From the NCBI RefSeq assembly GCF_014879975.1, contig NZ_CP062500.1, positions 2,046,001 to 2,110,000 of the forward strand: a stretch of 64,000 nt of DNA, in the 5' to 3' direction. Position 1 is the first letter of the stretch. The number at the start of each line of letters is the position of its first letter. The position numbers and the translations under genes are program-made. The notes under the pieces are model-generated. The model saw only the letters and a list, made by a program, of their open reading frames with translations. It did no database searches and had not been told where the DNA came from. Origin of the DNA: Vibrio bathopelagicus (GTDB taxonomy: Bacteria; Pseudomonadota; Gammaproteobacteria; Enterobacterales; Vibrionaceae). This document shows positions 25,377-34,000 of this stretch, in pieces.

Positions 25377-25415
25377 AAAGCCCGAATATCCACCTAGGAT
25401 TTTCGGGCTTTGTCT
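25377..25415 (+). terminator. Intrinsic terminator of the glutaredoxin gene
   Basis: AAAGCCCGAA and TTCGGGCTTT form a perfect 10-bp stem with a 15-nt loop; short T-run after. Confidence 0.85.
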
Positions 25416-25450
25416 TATCTATGCCATCAAGCAACTAACGCTAGGTAACA

Positions 25451-25576
25451 TTAGCCTTTAATCTTAAATGCAGCGTTACAATTATTACACTTGTACCTAC
25501 CTTTAATACCCATCACTCGATCTATAAACGTTCTTCGAACTCTTACTAATTTTTGTTCTTTACATACACACTTCAT
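25451..25576 (-). CDS. 41-residue zinc-ribbon-like microprotein
   Basis: This short ORF has Cys3-x-Cys5 near the start and Cys30-x2-Cys33 near the end (KCVCKEQ, YKCNNCNAAF), separated by a basic stretch (RVRRTFIDRVMGIKGR). The four cysteines make a plausible one-metal zinc ribbon that could bind nucleic acid. The Shine-Dalgarno is weak (AGTAGTG), so translation is likely but unproven. It lies between the glutaredoxin terminator and the LysR gene, on the same strand as LysR. Confidence 0.5.
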   Translation of the reverse strand: MKCVCKEQKLVRVRRTFIDRVMGIKGRYKCNNCNAAFKIKG

Positions 25577-25735
25577 AATTCACTACTGCATACCCAAAAA
25601 GTAGTAACATTATTTAGCATTGCGTATTATAAGTAAATTCAGAGCCCACTAGAATGGCACTCAATTAAGTGACACACGTCGCATAAGCCATCAAAAAGCG
25701 TGACATCAATTCCAATTATTGATAAGCGTTATGTT

Positions 25736-26608
25736 TCATACATATTGTTTTACGAAGTCAATGAAGGTTCTATCTGCTTTTGATAGATACCCCTCCTTTC
25801 TCCAAGCCAAAGATAGGTTCAGTTTTACTGGGTCTTTAAATGGCACGCCTACTACATCTTCTTCGTATTCTGTCACTAAGCTAAGCAGAGCGGTGATGGC
25901 GAACTCTCGCTTCACTATGGAGAGAATCATAGGCAGCAAGTTGGTCTCGAACGCAATGGTCATATCTAAATCGTATTTTTTGCAGGTTGCATCGATAAAG
26001 TCACGGTGGAAATAACCCGACTTGAACATGATCAGCTCTTGAGCGAAAAACTCTTCAAAGGTGATGGATGGTTGCGTTGCCAATGGGTGCTCTTTACCAA
26101 CGACGGCTAACATTTCTGAGCTTAATAGGTGGTCAGTTTCAAGATCATCAGGTACGTTTTCATGGTTAATCACGCCGATATCAAGCTCACCGTTTAATAA
26201 CATTTCACGGATCGAAGCGGTACCAGCATCTATAAGCGTCAGTTTTAGGTTTGGGTATTGGCTCTTAAATGCCATCACGACTTGCGGGAAAAAGTAGCTC
26301 CCCATCATGCTTGGAGCCCCTAAACGAACCTCCCCTTTCTCTAACCCCTTTAACTCGTTCATGGCGAGTTGAGCATCATCAAACTGCTGAGCAATTCTCT
26401 TTGCATGTTCGAACAACACTTTTCCCTCTTCCGTTAAGGTGACGGATTTGTCTCCTCGACGAAACAGAATTAACTCCAGTGTTTGTTCAAGTTTCTTGAT
26501 AGAGATACTCAACGCAGGCTGTGCAATATGCAGCGCTTTTGCGGCTTGAGTAAAGTTACCAAACTGAGCAACGGCCAAAAAATGTCGAAGAGGTTTTGAT
26601 TCAAGCAT
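25736..26608 (-). CDS. LysR-family transcriptional regulator
   Basis: 290 residues. The N-terminal winged helix is typical (LRHFLAVAQFGNFTQAAKALHIAQPALSISIKKLEQ, residues 7-42, interrupted here by family variation), and the remainder is the periplasmic-binding-like effector domain (GEVRLGAPSMMGSYFFPQVV). It is divergent from an MFS transporter gene; two 16-bp AT-rich direct repeats lie in the gap. The pair resembles YnfL/YnfM of E. coli. The regulator probably controls the transporter in response to its substrate, which is unknown. Confidence 0.92.
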   Translation of the reverse strand: MLESKPLRHFLAVAQFGNFTQAAKALHIAQPALSISIKKLEQTLELILFRRGDKSVTLTEEGKVLFEHAKRIAQQFDDAQLAMNELKGLEKGEVRLGAPSMMGSYFFPQVVMAFKSQYPNLKLTLIDAGTASIREMLLNGELDIGVINHENVPDDLETDHLLSSEMLAVVGKEHPLATQPSITFEEFFAQELIMFKSGYFHRDFIDATCKKYDLDMTIAFETNLLPMILSIVKREFAITALLSLVTEYEEDVVGVPFKDPVKLNLSLAWRKEGYLSKADRTFIDFVKQYV

Positions 26609-26611
26609 GTC

Positions 26612-26649
26612 GATATATTTAATATATGGAGGTGATATTTTTAATATAT
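26612..26649. promoter_or_regulatory. Two GATATWTTTAATATAT repeats in the LysR-MFS gap
   Basis: GATATATTTAATATAT (26612-26627) and GATATTTTTAATATAT (26634-26649) match at 15 of 16 positions and are 22 bp apart, two helical turns. This is the expected spacing of recognition and activation sites for a LysR-type dimer pair. A GGAGGTGAT stretch lies between them but has no start codon at the right distance. Confidence 0.6.
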
Positions 26650-26718
26650 TTCTTTAATCATCATTGTGCTGATAACTTGTTCACAAATAGCTTATTAACT
26701 CGCACAGGCGCAACATCA

Positions 26719-27918
26719 ATGTTTGATAAAGGCAGTACTCAATACAAACGAATCATCCAATCATTGGCGATTGGCTCGTTTATCATTTTCTGTAATCTGT
26801 ACCTTTTTCAACCTATCTTGCCGCACATGGCAGAGCACTTCCAAGTATCCGAAACTCAAATCAACTGGCTATTTGCCGCAACAACGCTTGGTCTTTCGAT
26901 TAGCTTGGTGCCTTGGGCGATAGCTTCGGAAACTTTTGGTCGTAAACCCATTATTCTGTTCAGCCTGTTCGCTATCCCATTAATAGGGTTAAGCATGGTG
27001 TTCACGACTACCTTACTGCAACTCGTTATTGCTAGAGCATTCATGGGAATCGCTGTCGCTGCGTTTGCTGGTGTGGCGGTTGCCTACATGGTGGAAGAGT
27101 TGTCACCGAAAGCGTTCGCAGTCGCGATTGGAGGTTATATTGCGGCTAACTCGTTAGGTGGTATCTTTGGGCGTGTATTAGGTGGCTTGATTACGGACTA
27201 TTTTGACTGGCATGCAACGGTGTTGTTTTTTGTTGTCGGCTCTTTGCTTGGTGCGCTCTATATTGCGTATAGCCTGCCTGACCAACAAAACTTCAAACCG
27301 CAGAAAGGGCTGTTCTTTCATCATAACCGCTCGGTAGTGATGCACTTAAGAAACCGTACCTTGTGGCTCGCTATGTTGATTGGTGGTGCTAACTTCGCTC
27401 TGTTCGTTAACTTATATTCAGTAATGGGCTTTAGGTTAGTATCCGAACCTCATTCAGTGCCTGTTGGTTTAGCGTCACTTATATTCCTGTGCTATCTGGC
27501 GGGTACAGTCAGCTCTAAGCTATCGAACAAATGGACGCTACGTTTCGACCCGTTAAACGGAATTCTGTTAGGCGTGTGTATCAGCTTAATCGGGATGTTG
27601 GTTTCTGCCGTTGATAAAGTCCCATTCATGCTCGCAGGTTTATTACTGATTAGTGGGGGCGCCTTCTTCGCACACACGCTGGCCTACTCTTGGGTGAGTC
27701 AAAAAGCCCCTAGTGCTAAGGCAACGGCGACCGCGCTCTACTTAGTTCACTATTACATTGGCGGTAGTTTAGGTGGATTCTTGCTCTTATATTGCTGGCA
27801 ACTATTCGGCTGGAATGGTGTGATAGCGGGCGGTTCTATCTTCTATGTCGCCATATTTGCATGGGTCTATCAGTTAAAACAGCTGCAAGTATCGACTTCT
27901 AAACTAGCCGAAGCTTAG
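26719..27918 (+). CDS. MFS transporter, YnfM-like
   Basis: 399 residues from the ATG at 26719; an in-frame ATG at 26626 would add 31 atypical residues that overlap the operator repeats. Twelve membrane helices are apparent. The MFS signature is SETFGRKPIILFSL between helices 2 and 3, and FGRVLGGLITDYFDW lies between helices 4 and 5. The second half (SLIFLCYLAGTVSSKLS, GGAFFAHTLAYSWVSQKA, YYIGGSLGGFLLLYCW) is like E. coli YnfM, a putative drug or sugar efflux carrier. Divergent LysR gene is the likely regulator. Substrate not known. Confidence 0.88.
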   Translation: MFDKGSTQYKRIIQSLAIGSFIIFCNLYLFQPILPHMAEHFQVSETQINWLFAATTLGLSISLVPWAIASETFGRKPIILFSLFAIPLIGLSMVFTTTLLQLVIARAFMGIAVAAFAGVAVAYMVEELSPKAFAVAIGGYIAANSLGGIFGRVLGGLITDYFDWHATVLFFVVGSLLGALYIAYSLPDQQNFKPQKGLFFHHNRSVVMHLRNRTLWLAMLIGGANFALFVNLYSVMGFRLVSEPHSVPVGLASLIFLCYLAGTVSSKLSNKWTLRFDPLNGILLGVCISLIGMLVSAVDKVPFMLAGLLLISGGAFFAHTLAYSWVSQKAPSAKATATALYLVHYYIGGSLGGFLLLYCWQLFGWNGVIAGGSIFYVAIFAWVYQLKQLQVSTSKLAEA

Positions 27919-28003
27919 GTTAGACAAGGTATCCAACTGAATTATTGCTTTTGATTGACGTCCGTTCTGATATCCTACGCAAAATTTCATTTCGGAACCT
28001 GTT

Positions 28004-28570
28004 ATGTCGAACACTCAAAGCACAGATCTTCAAACCATCCATGACCAAGTAAAACAATGGTTAGATGATGTTGTTATTGGCCTAAACCTGTGTCCATTCG
28101 CAGCCAAGCCACAACGTAACAAGCAGATTAAGATCTTTGTGAGTGAAGCGAATACGGAAGAAGCGTTACTGGAAGACATCATGACGCATTTCGTAGAGTT
28201 AGATAACACGCCAGTCGCTGAATTAGAGACGACTTTAGTGGTTGTCCCTAACATGCTGCAGGACTTCTTCGACTACAACATGTTCATTGATTGGATTGAA
28301 GCGCTAATCAAACAGGAAGACTGGGAAGGTGTTTACCAAGTGGCAACGTTCCACCCAGACTATTGCTTTGGTGGGGCGGATCCAGAAGACGATGAAAACC
28401 TCACTAACCGTTCTCCGTATCCGGTTTACCATTTGATTCGTGAAGCAAGTATGGAAAAAGTGTTGAAGCACTACCCTAACCCTGAAGCGATTCCTGATAC
28501 AAACATTGCAAGAGTTGAATCTTTAACACCAGCGGAACGTCGTCAGCTGTTCCCTTATCTATTCAGCTAA
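28004..28570 (+). CDS. DUF1415-family protein
   Basis: 188 residues. The N-terminal VKQWLDDVVIGLNLCPFA and the later FIDWIEALIKQEDWEGVYQVATFHPDYCFGG are the conserved blocks of DUF1415, a small cytoplasmic family widespread in proteobacteria with no known function. The NLCPFA and HPDYCF motifs hold conserved Cys, Asp and His residues that might be a metal or active site (inference). It is monocistronic and convergent with the GAF-GGDEF gene. Confidence 0.85.
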   Translation: MSNTQSTDLQTIHDQVKQWLDDVVIGLNLCPFAAKPQRNKQIKIFVSEANTEEALLEDIMTHFVELDNTPVAELETTLVVVPNMLQDFFDYNMFIDWIEALIKQEDWEGVYQVATFHPDYCFGGADPEDDENLTNRSPYPVYHLIREASMEKVLKHYPNPEAIPDTNIARVESLTPAERRQLFPYLFS

Positions 28571-28609
28571 TCGCGAACAATTGAACATTAAGAACGAACT
28601 AATTTCTGC

Positions 28610-29680
28610 TTACGAACCGGAGTGTTCTTGATGATATGGACGAGAAATAAACTGATCTCGTCCATTTTGCTTAGCAATGTACAGGCATTCATCGGCAACT
28701 TTGATTAACGAGTCTAACGTCGACATTCTTTCCCCTTTGGTATCTCCGGTACTCAATTCAAAATGACATGCACCGATTGATATGGTGACTGGATTTCTAT
28801 CAAGCGTAATTGTCTTCATCTCTTGCAAAAGAGTCATGAACTTATCTTCAACACAACTTGGTGTTTTATTTGGATACCAAAGAATGAATTCTTCACCACC
28901 AAAACGCGCCACAAACTCACCCTCTTGAGTATTATTACTCAGTACGTTCGCCACTTTCTTTAAAACAACATCACCCATTTGATGACCATAAGTGTCGTTG
29001 ACCTGTTTAAAGAAGTCGATGTCGACAACCGCGAGTGTCCCTTTCCCTAAAGAGCCTCTTAACTGCTCGACTTCCACATTCAGCGTTTTGAACAAGCAAC
29101 GTCTGTTAGGTAGGTGTGTTAAAGGGTCGTACAGAGCTTGATACTCTAACTTCTCATTCAGCTCTTTGAGTTTTCGTTCTTGTTGTCTTCGAACTAACTC
29201 TACTTCTATCCATGAGGCCATTAACCTCATCACGTCGATGTCGAACCCTTTGAATTCGCGATGATAGGGAGCCGGGCTGGAAAAGTTTAAGGTGCCATAA
29301 AGCTCATCATTAACGAAGATAGGAATACCAATGTACGACTCCAAACCAAAAGACTGGTAAGCAGGGTGAGTCGCGTACTTATCGTGTTTGCCGCAATGTT
29401 CTATGCAGATAGGACCAATAGATTTACAAGTGATTTCACAATAGGTAGAACGATAATCGAAGGTATCTCCACTATTGAGCTCAACCTCTTCAGGTGTTAC
29501 GCAGTGTTCAACCAAATAAGTATTACCATCGACTTTGGATAAGATTCCAATATCTAGGTTGAAGCGTTCAAGCCCCATGATAAGCAGCTGAGCGATCTGG
29601 CTATCGAAGCCCTTTCGATAATCATTAGTGATTTGATACAAGCGTCGTATCACAATTTCACTTTCACTGGCTTGGTTCAT
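28610..29680 (-). CDS. GAF-GGDEF diguanylate cyclase
   Basis: 356 residues from the ATG at 29680. The longer in-frame reading to 29908 would overlap the divergent pyrophosphohydrolase gene and adds 76 unlike residues. A GAF sensor domain occupies about residues 15-175 (IGILSKVDGNTYLVEHCV, SYIGIPIFVNDELYGTLNF). A GGDEF domain follows with an intact active site (ARFGGEEFILWYP) and YGHQMGDVVLKKV. So it should make cyclic di-GMP in response to a small ligand or redox cue bound by GAF. No membrane segment, so cytosolic. No I-site RxxD just before GGEEF is obvious. Confidence 0.9.
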   Translation of the reverse strand: MNQASESEIVIRRLYQITNDYRKGFDSQIAQLLIMGLERFNLDIGILSKVDGNTYLVEHCVTPEEVELNSGDTFDYRSTYCEITCKSIGPICIEHCGKHDKYATHPAYQSFGLESYIGIPIFVNDELYGTLNFSSPAPYHREFKGFDIDVMRLMASWIEVELVRRQQERKLKELNEKLEYQALYDPLTHLPNRRCLFKTLNVEVEQLRGSLGKGTLAVVDIDFFKQVNDTYGHQMGDVVLKKVANVLSNNTQEGEFVARFGGEEFILWYPNKTPSCVEDKFMTLLQEMKTITLDRNPVTISIGACHFELSTGDTKGERMSTLDSLIKVADECLYIAKQNGRDQFISRPYHQEHSGS

Positions 29681-29893
29681 AACTGGGATCCCACTGCTGC
29701 CGAGTTTTATGACAACATCAATATTTGGTATATTTAGAAGAGTAAAGGGTAATAAAACACAATAATCAATTGGTTTGTATGCAAAATACCTCATTGGTCC
29801 AATGAATAAAAGTCGACTTCTTCGACTTTGCGTTAGCACCCTATTCCCAGCTTTGGTAAAATACCCCATTAACGAAACAGAATGGATAGGAAA

Positions 29894-30469
29894 ATGAACC
29901 TTTCTCAACTAAGCCAAGAAATCTACGATCACCTTTACCGCGACATTGAAGAGTTCCGCAGTACTTTTGATCTGCCTGTTGCTGCTCCTGAAACAATGGA
30001 CGAAAAAGGCGATACGCTACACACCTCTCTAGCGATCGAAGAACTGACAGAACTTGCAGAAGCTGACTCTAAAATCGAACAAGCGGACGCTATTGTAGAC
30101 AGCGTTTATGTTTTGATGGGACGTTTGGTTCACCTTGGTCAGGCTAAGGTAGAAGACAACCTAGCAATCAGCTACCTGATCGACCTACTATTGAATGTTT
30201 CTAAAAACCGTTCGATCGACTTTCTGCCTTGTTGGGACGAAGTACATTCAAGCAACATGAGTAAAGTATGTCGTAACGAAACAGAATACGCAGAAACTGA
30301 AGCTTTCTATGCTGAGCAGAACATCAAACTGATGGCTGTTCAAAAAGGCGAATACATCATCGCTAAGTGTGCGGAAGATTTCGTATCTGAAGGCAAGACA
30401 ATTCGCCAAGGTAAAGTGCTAAAATCAGTACACTACCGTCCTGCGAACCTTGAGCCATTAACGGCTTGA
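29894..30469 (+). CDS. MazG/PRA-PH-like nucleotide pyrophosphohydrolase family protein
   Basis: 191 residues from the ATG at 29894, with AGGA close before it; an in-frame ATG 12 bp upstream is possible. The segment SLAIEELTELAEADSKIEQADAIVDSVYVLMGRL has the EExxEL...D spacing of all-alpha NTP pyrophosphohydrolases (MazG, HisE and relatives), which hydrolyse nucleotides to monophosphates. Its last 105 bp are repeated as a remnant at 41926-42030, so the 3' end of this gene is the junction of the neighbouring island. Confidence 0.75.
   Translation: MNLSQLSQEIYDHLYRDIEEFRSTFDLPVAAPETMDEKGDTLHTSLAIEELTELAEADSKIEQADAIVDSVYVLMGRLVHLGQAKVEDNLAISYLIDLLLNVSKNRSIDFLPCWDEVHSSNMSKVCRNETEYAETEAFYAEQNIKLMAVQKGEYIIAKCAEDFVSEGKTIRQGKVLKSVHYRPANLEPLTA
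30365..30469 (+). repeat. Direct repeat, left copy (3' end of pyrophosphohydrolase gene)
   Basis: These 105 bp match 41926-42030 at 90 of 105 positions by eye, including 42 identical bases (30402-30443 and 41963-42004). Both copies encode the same 34-residue C-terminus with a stop at the same place. The two copies are 11,561 bp apart. Confidence 0.9.
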
Positions 30470-30511
30470 ATGGTTACTAATATAGAATCGAAACGCTTCA
30501 ATTAGATACAT

Positions 30512-30548
30512 AAAAGCCACATTCATTAACAATCTGGATGTGGCTTTT
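30512..30548 (+). terminator. Intrinsic terminator of the pyrophosphohydrolase gene
   Basis: AAAAGCCACAT and ATGTGGCTTTT form a perfect 11-bp stem with a 15-nt loop and a T-run. Confidence 0.9.
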
Positions 30549-30683
30549 TATTTGAACCTTGATTATGCCCCACTATCAAATAATGCGACGACTGTTATTC
30601 ATTAACTATAATTTATCTTCAATGTTCACACATGATGCTTTTAAAAAGTATCCGTCTTCTTAGGAGGAATTTTGTTTATCCCC

Positions 30684-30961
30684 CTAAAAGGGGGCGTTCG
30701 CGCTATTAGTTCCCTCTATACCTATATCAATTCCAGCTTGCTTTAATGAATCTATAGGAAGCCCACCACACGACACCTCTCTTCCATTCAATTTCTTAAC
30801 CTTTTCCTTAACACCTTCAATGTCGGCAATTGGTCCTGTTTAGATACCCACTGCTGCCAACCAAAGAGTGATTGCTCATAGAAACGTACAAACATCCCCT
30901 CTTTTATGCCAACAATACGTTGACTGCTTTCAACCAATGCTAATTTAGTTTCAATATTCAC
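30684..30961 (-). pseudogene. Frameshifted small gene remnant in the surface island
   Basis: From a GTG at 30961, which has an excellent ribosome site (AAAGGGGGAAGATAA), an ORF reads VNIETKLALVESSQRIVGIKEG, then GMFVRFYEQSLFGWQQWV, and ends after 57 codons at 30788. In another frame the downstream part continues coding-like (ADIEGVKEKVKKLNGREVSC, then GGLPIDSLKQAGIDI) to a stop at 30684. The simplest reading is one gene of about 90 codons with a frameshift near 30838. I do not recognise the family. A 57-residue intact product is the alternative. Confidence 0.45.
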
Positions 30962-30975
30962 TTATCTTCCCCCTT

Positions 30976-31005
30976 TAAAAAGTGCCAGATGCGACTCTGA
31001 CACTT
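30976..31005 (-). terminator. Intrinsic terminator of the Ig-repeat lipoprotein gene
   Basis: On the minus strand AAGTGTCAG pairs with CTGGCACTT (one G-U pair, 8-nt loop), followed by T residues, about 35 bp after the stop at 31041. Confidence 0.8.
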
Positions 31006-31040
31006 CAAAAATTAAAACGTTAAACTCTAAACGCTCAACT

Positions 31041-34000
31041 TTAAGGATTTGAGACGCAGGATGCGTACAAATACCAGTGGGACCCACTCTTGGGGAGGAA
31101 CGTGCCGCTGTAGAGTTTCACGCCGTAGTAGGAGTAATTAGCACCCACTTCAGGAGTCTCTGACCAATAGTAACCGACCGTCGGCCAACCGCGCGCGGTA
31201 AACATATTACCATATGTGTCGTATAGCTCCGTTTTTAACTCATCTTTTGTCGCTAAATACCAGTTCGTCCGCCCGCGGAGACTATGTCTGTTGTAGGCAT
31301 CGCACAATGCATTAGCATCAGCCCATTTGAACGCGTAAAATTCACCAGCAGGGCCTTTAGTTCCTTTTTCAGTATTAGTAATTCCTTGTGGAGGACTATA
31401 GCCAATAATGTTGTCTAGATAGCCCACTGATGGTGAACTGGTAAATAACTTACCAGTACCTGTATCAAAGATATCAATACACATACCCGCAAAATTAGCA
31501 CATACATTCACGTCCACCGTATTACTGGTGACACCATCTTTGTTGGCCGTGAGTGTCGTATGACCCACCTTAACCCCGGACACTAAACCGGTTGGTGACA
31601 CGGTAGCCGTCGCCATATCAGCCGACAGCCACGCCACTGAGCTCGAGATATCAGACGATGTTCTATCACTGAGCTCCGCTGTTGCGGTTAACTGTTCAGT
31701 CTGACCTTTCGCAACACCTACAGCCGAATGGGTGACTTGAATGGCAGTAATGACCGCTGGCGAAACATTCACGTCCACCTTATTACTGGTGACACCATCT
31801 TTGAAGGCCGTGAGTGTCGTATGACCCACCTCAACCCCAGCCAATAAACCGGTTGGTGACACGGTAGCCGTCGCCGTATCAACCGACGCCCACGCCACTG
31901 TGTTCGAGATATCAGAGAGTACTCCATCACTGAACGTCGCTCTTGCGGTTAACTGTTTATCCAGACCTTTCGCCACATCCACAAGCGAAGGGGTAACTTG
32001 AATAGCGGTAATGACCGCTGACGAAACATTCACGTCCACCGTATCACTGGTGACACCATCTTTGAAGGCCGTGAGTGTCGTGTTACCCACCTCAACCCCA
32101 GCCAATAAACCGTCGGCTGACACGGTAGCCGTCGCCGTATCAACCGGCGTCCACGACACATAGCGAGAGATGTCAGAGAAACTTCCATCACTGAACGTCG
32201 CTGTTGCGGTTAACTGTTTATCCAGACCTTTCGCCACATCCACAGGCGAAGGGGTGACTCGAATGGCAGTGATGATCACTGGCGAAACACTCACCTCCAC
32301 CGTATTACTGATGACACCATCTTTGAAGGCCGTGAGTGTCGTTTTACCCGTCTCAACCCCAGACAATAAACCGGTTGGTGACACGGCAGCCGTCGCCGTA
32401 TCAACCGGCGTCCACGTCACTGAGTTCGAGATATCAGACGATGTTCTATCACTGAAGGTCGCTGTTGCGGTTAACTGTTGAGCCTGACCTTTCCCAACAT
32501 TCACAGGCGAAGGGGTGACTTGAATGCCAGTAATGACCGCTGACGAAACATTCACGTCCACCGTATTACTGGTGACACCATCTTTAATGGCCGTGAGTGT
32601 CGTATGCCCCACCTCAACCGCAAACAATAAACCGGTCGAGAACACGGCAGCCGTCGCCGTATCAGCCGGCGCCCACGTCACATAGCGAGAGATGTCAGAC
32701 GATGTTCCATCACTGAAGGTCGCTGTTGCGGTTAGCTGTTCAGTCTGACCTTTCGCCACAGTCACAGGCGAAGGGGTGACTTGAATAGCAGTAATGACCG
32801 CTGACGAAACATTCACGTCCACCGTATTACTGGTGACACCATCTTTGAAGGCCGTGAGTGTCGTGTTACCCACCTCAACCCCAGCCAATAAACCGGTTGG
32901 TGACACGGTAGCCTTCGCCGTATCAGCCGACAGCCACGCCACTGAGCTCGATATATCAGATACGGTTCCATCACTGAAGGTCGCTGTTGCGGTTAACGGT
33001 TCAGCCTGACCTTTCGCCACATCCACAGGCGAAGGGGTGACTTGAATAGCAGTAATGACCGCTGACGAAACATTCACGTCCACCGTATTACTGGTGACAC
33101 CATCTTTGAAGGCCGTGAGTGTCGTGTTACCCGCCTCAACCCCAGCCAATAAACCGGTTGGTGACACGGTAGCTGTCGCCGTATCAGCCGACAGCCACGT
33201 CACTGAGCTCGAGATATCAGACACGGTTCCATCACTGAAGGTAGCTGTTGCGGTTAACGGTTCAGTCTGACCTTTCGCCACATCCACAGGCGAAGGGGTG
33301 ACTTGAATGGCAGTAATGACCGCTGACGAAACATTCACGTCCACCGTATTACTGGTGACACCATCTTTGATGGCCGTGAGTGTCGTTTTACCCGTCTCAA
33401 CCCCAGACAATAAACCGTTTGAGAACACGGCAGCGGTCCCAATATCAGCTGGCACCCACACCACTGAGCGAGAGATGTCAGACGATGTTCCATCACTGAA
33501 GGTCGCTGTTGCGGTTAACGGTTCAGCCTGACCTTTCGCCACATCCACAGGCGAAGGGGTGACTTGAATGGCAGTAATGACCGCTGACGAAACATTCACG
33601 TCCACCTTATTACTGGTGACACCATCTTTGAAGGCCGTGAGTGTCGTTTTACCCACCTCAATCCCAGACAATAAACCGGTTGATGACACGGTAGCCGTCG
33701 CCTTATCAACTGGCGTCCACGTCACTGAGTTCGAGATATCAGACGATGTTCTATCACTGAAGGTCGCTGTTGCGGTTAACGGTTCAGTCTGACCTTTCGC
33801 TACATCCACAGGTGAAGGGGTGACTTGAATGTCAGTAATAACCGCTGACGAAACATTCACGACCACCGGAGCACTCGTTACGCCATCTTTGAAGGCCGTG
33901 AGTGTCGTGTTACCCACCTCAACCCCAGACAATAAACCGGTTGGTGACACGGTAGCCTTCGCCGTATCAGCCGACGTCCACGACACATAGCTAGAGAGGT

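Noticed and set aside
30680..30694. CCCCCT/AGGGGG hairpin as a terminator
   Set aside because: The stem is only 6 bp with no T-run on either strand and overlaps the end of the broken ORF.
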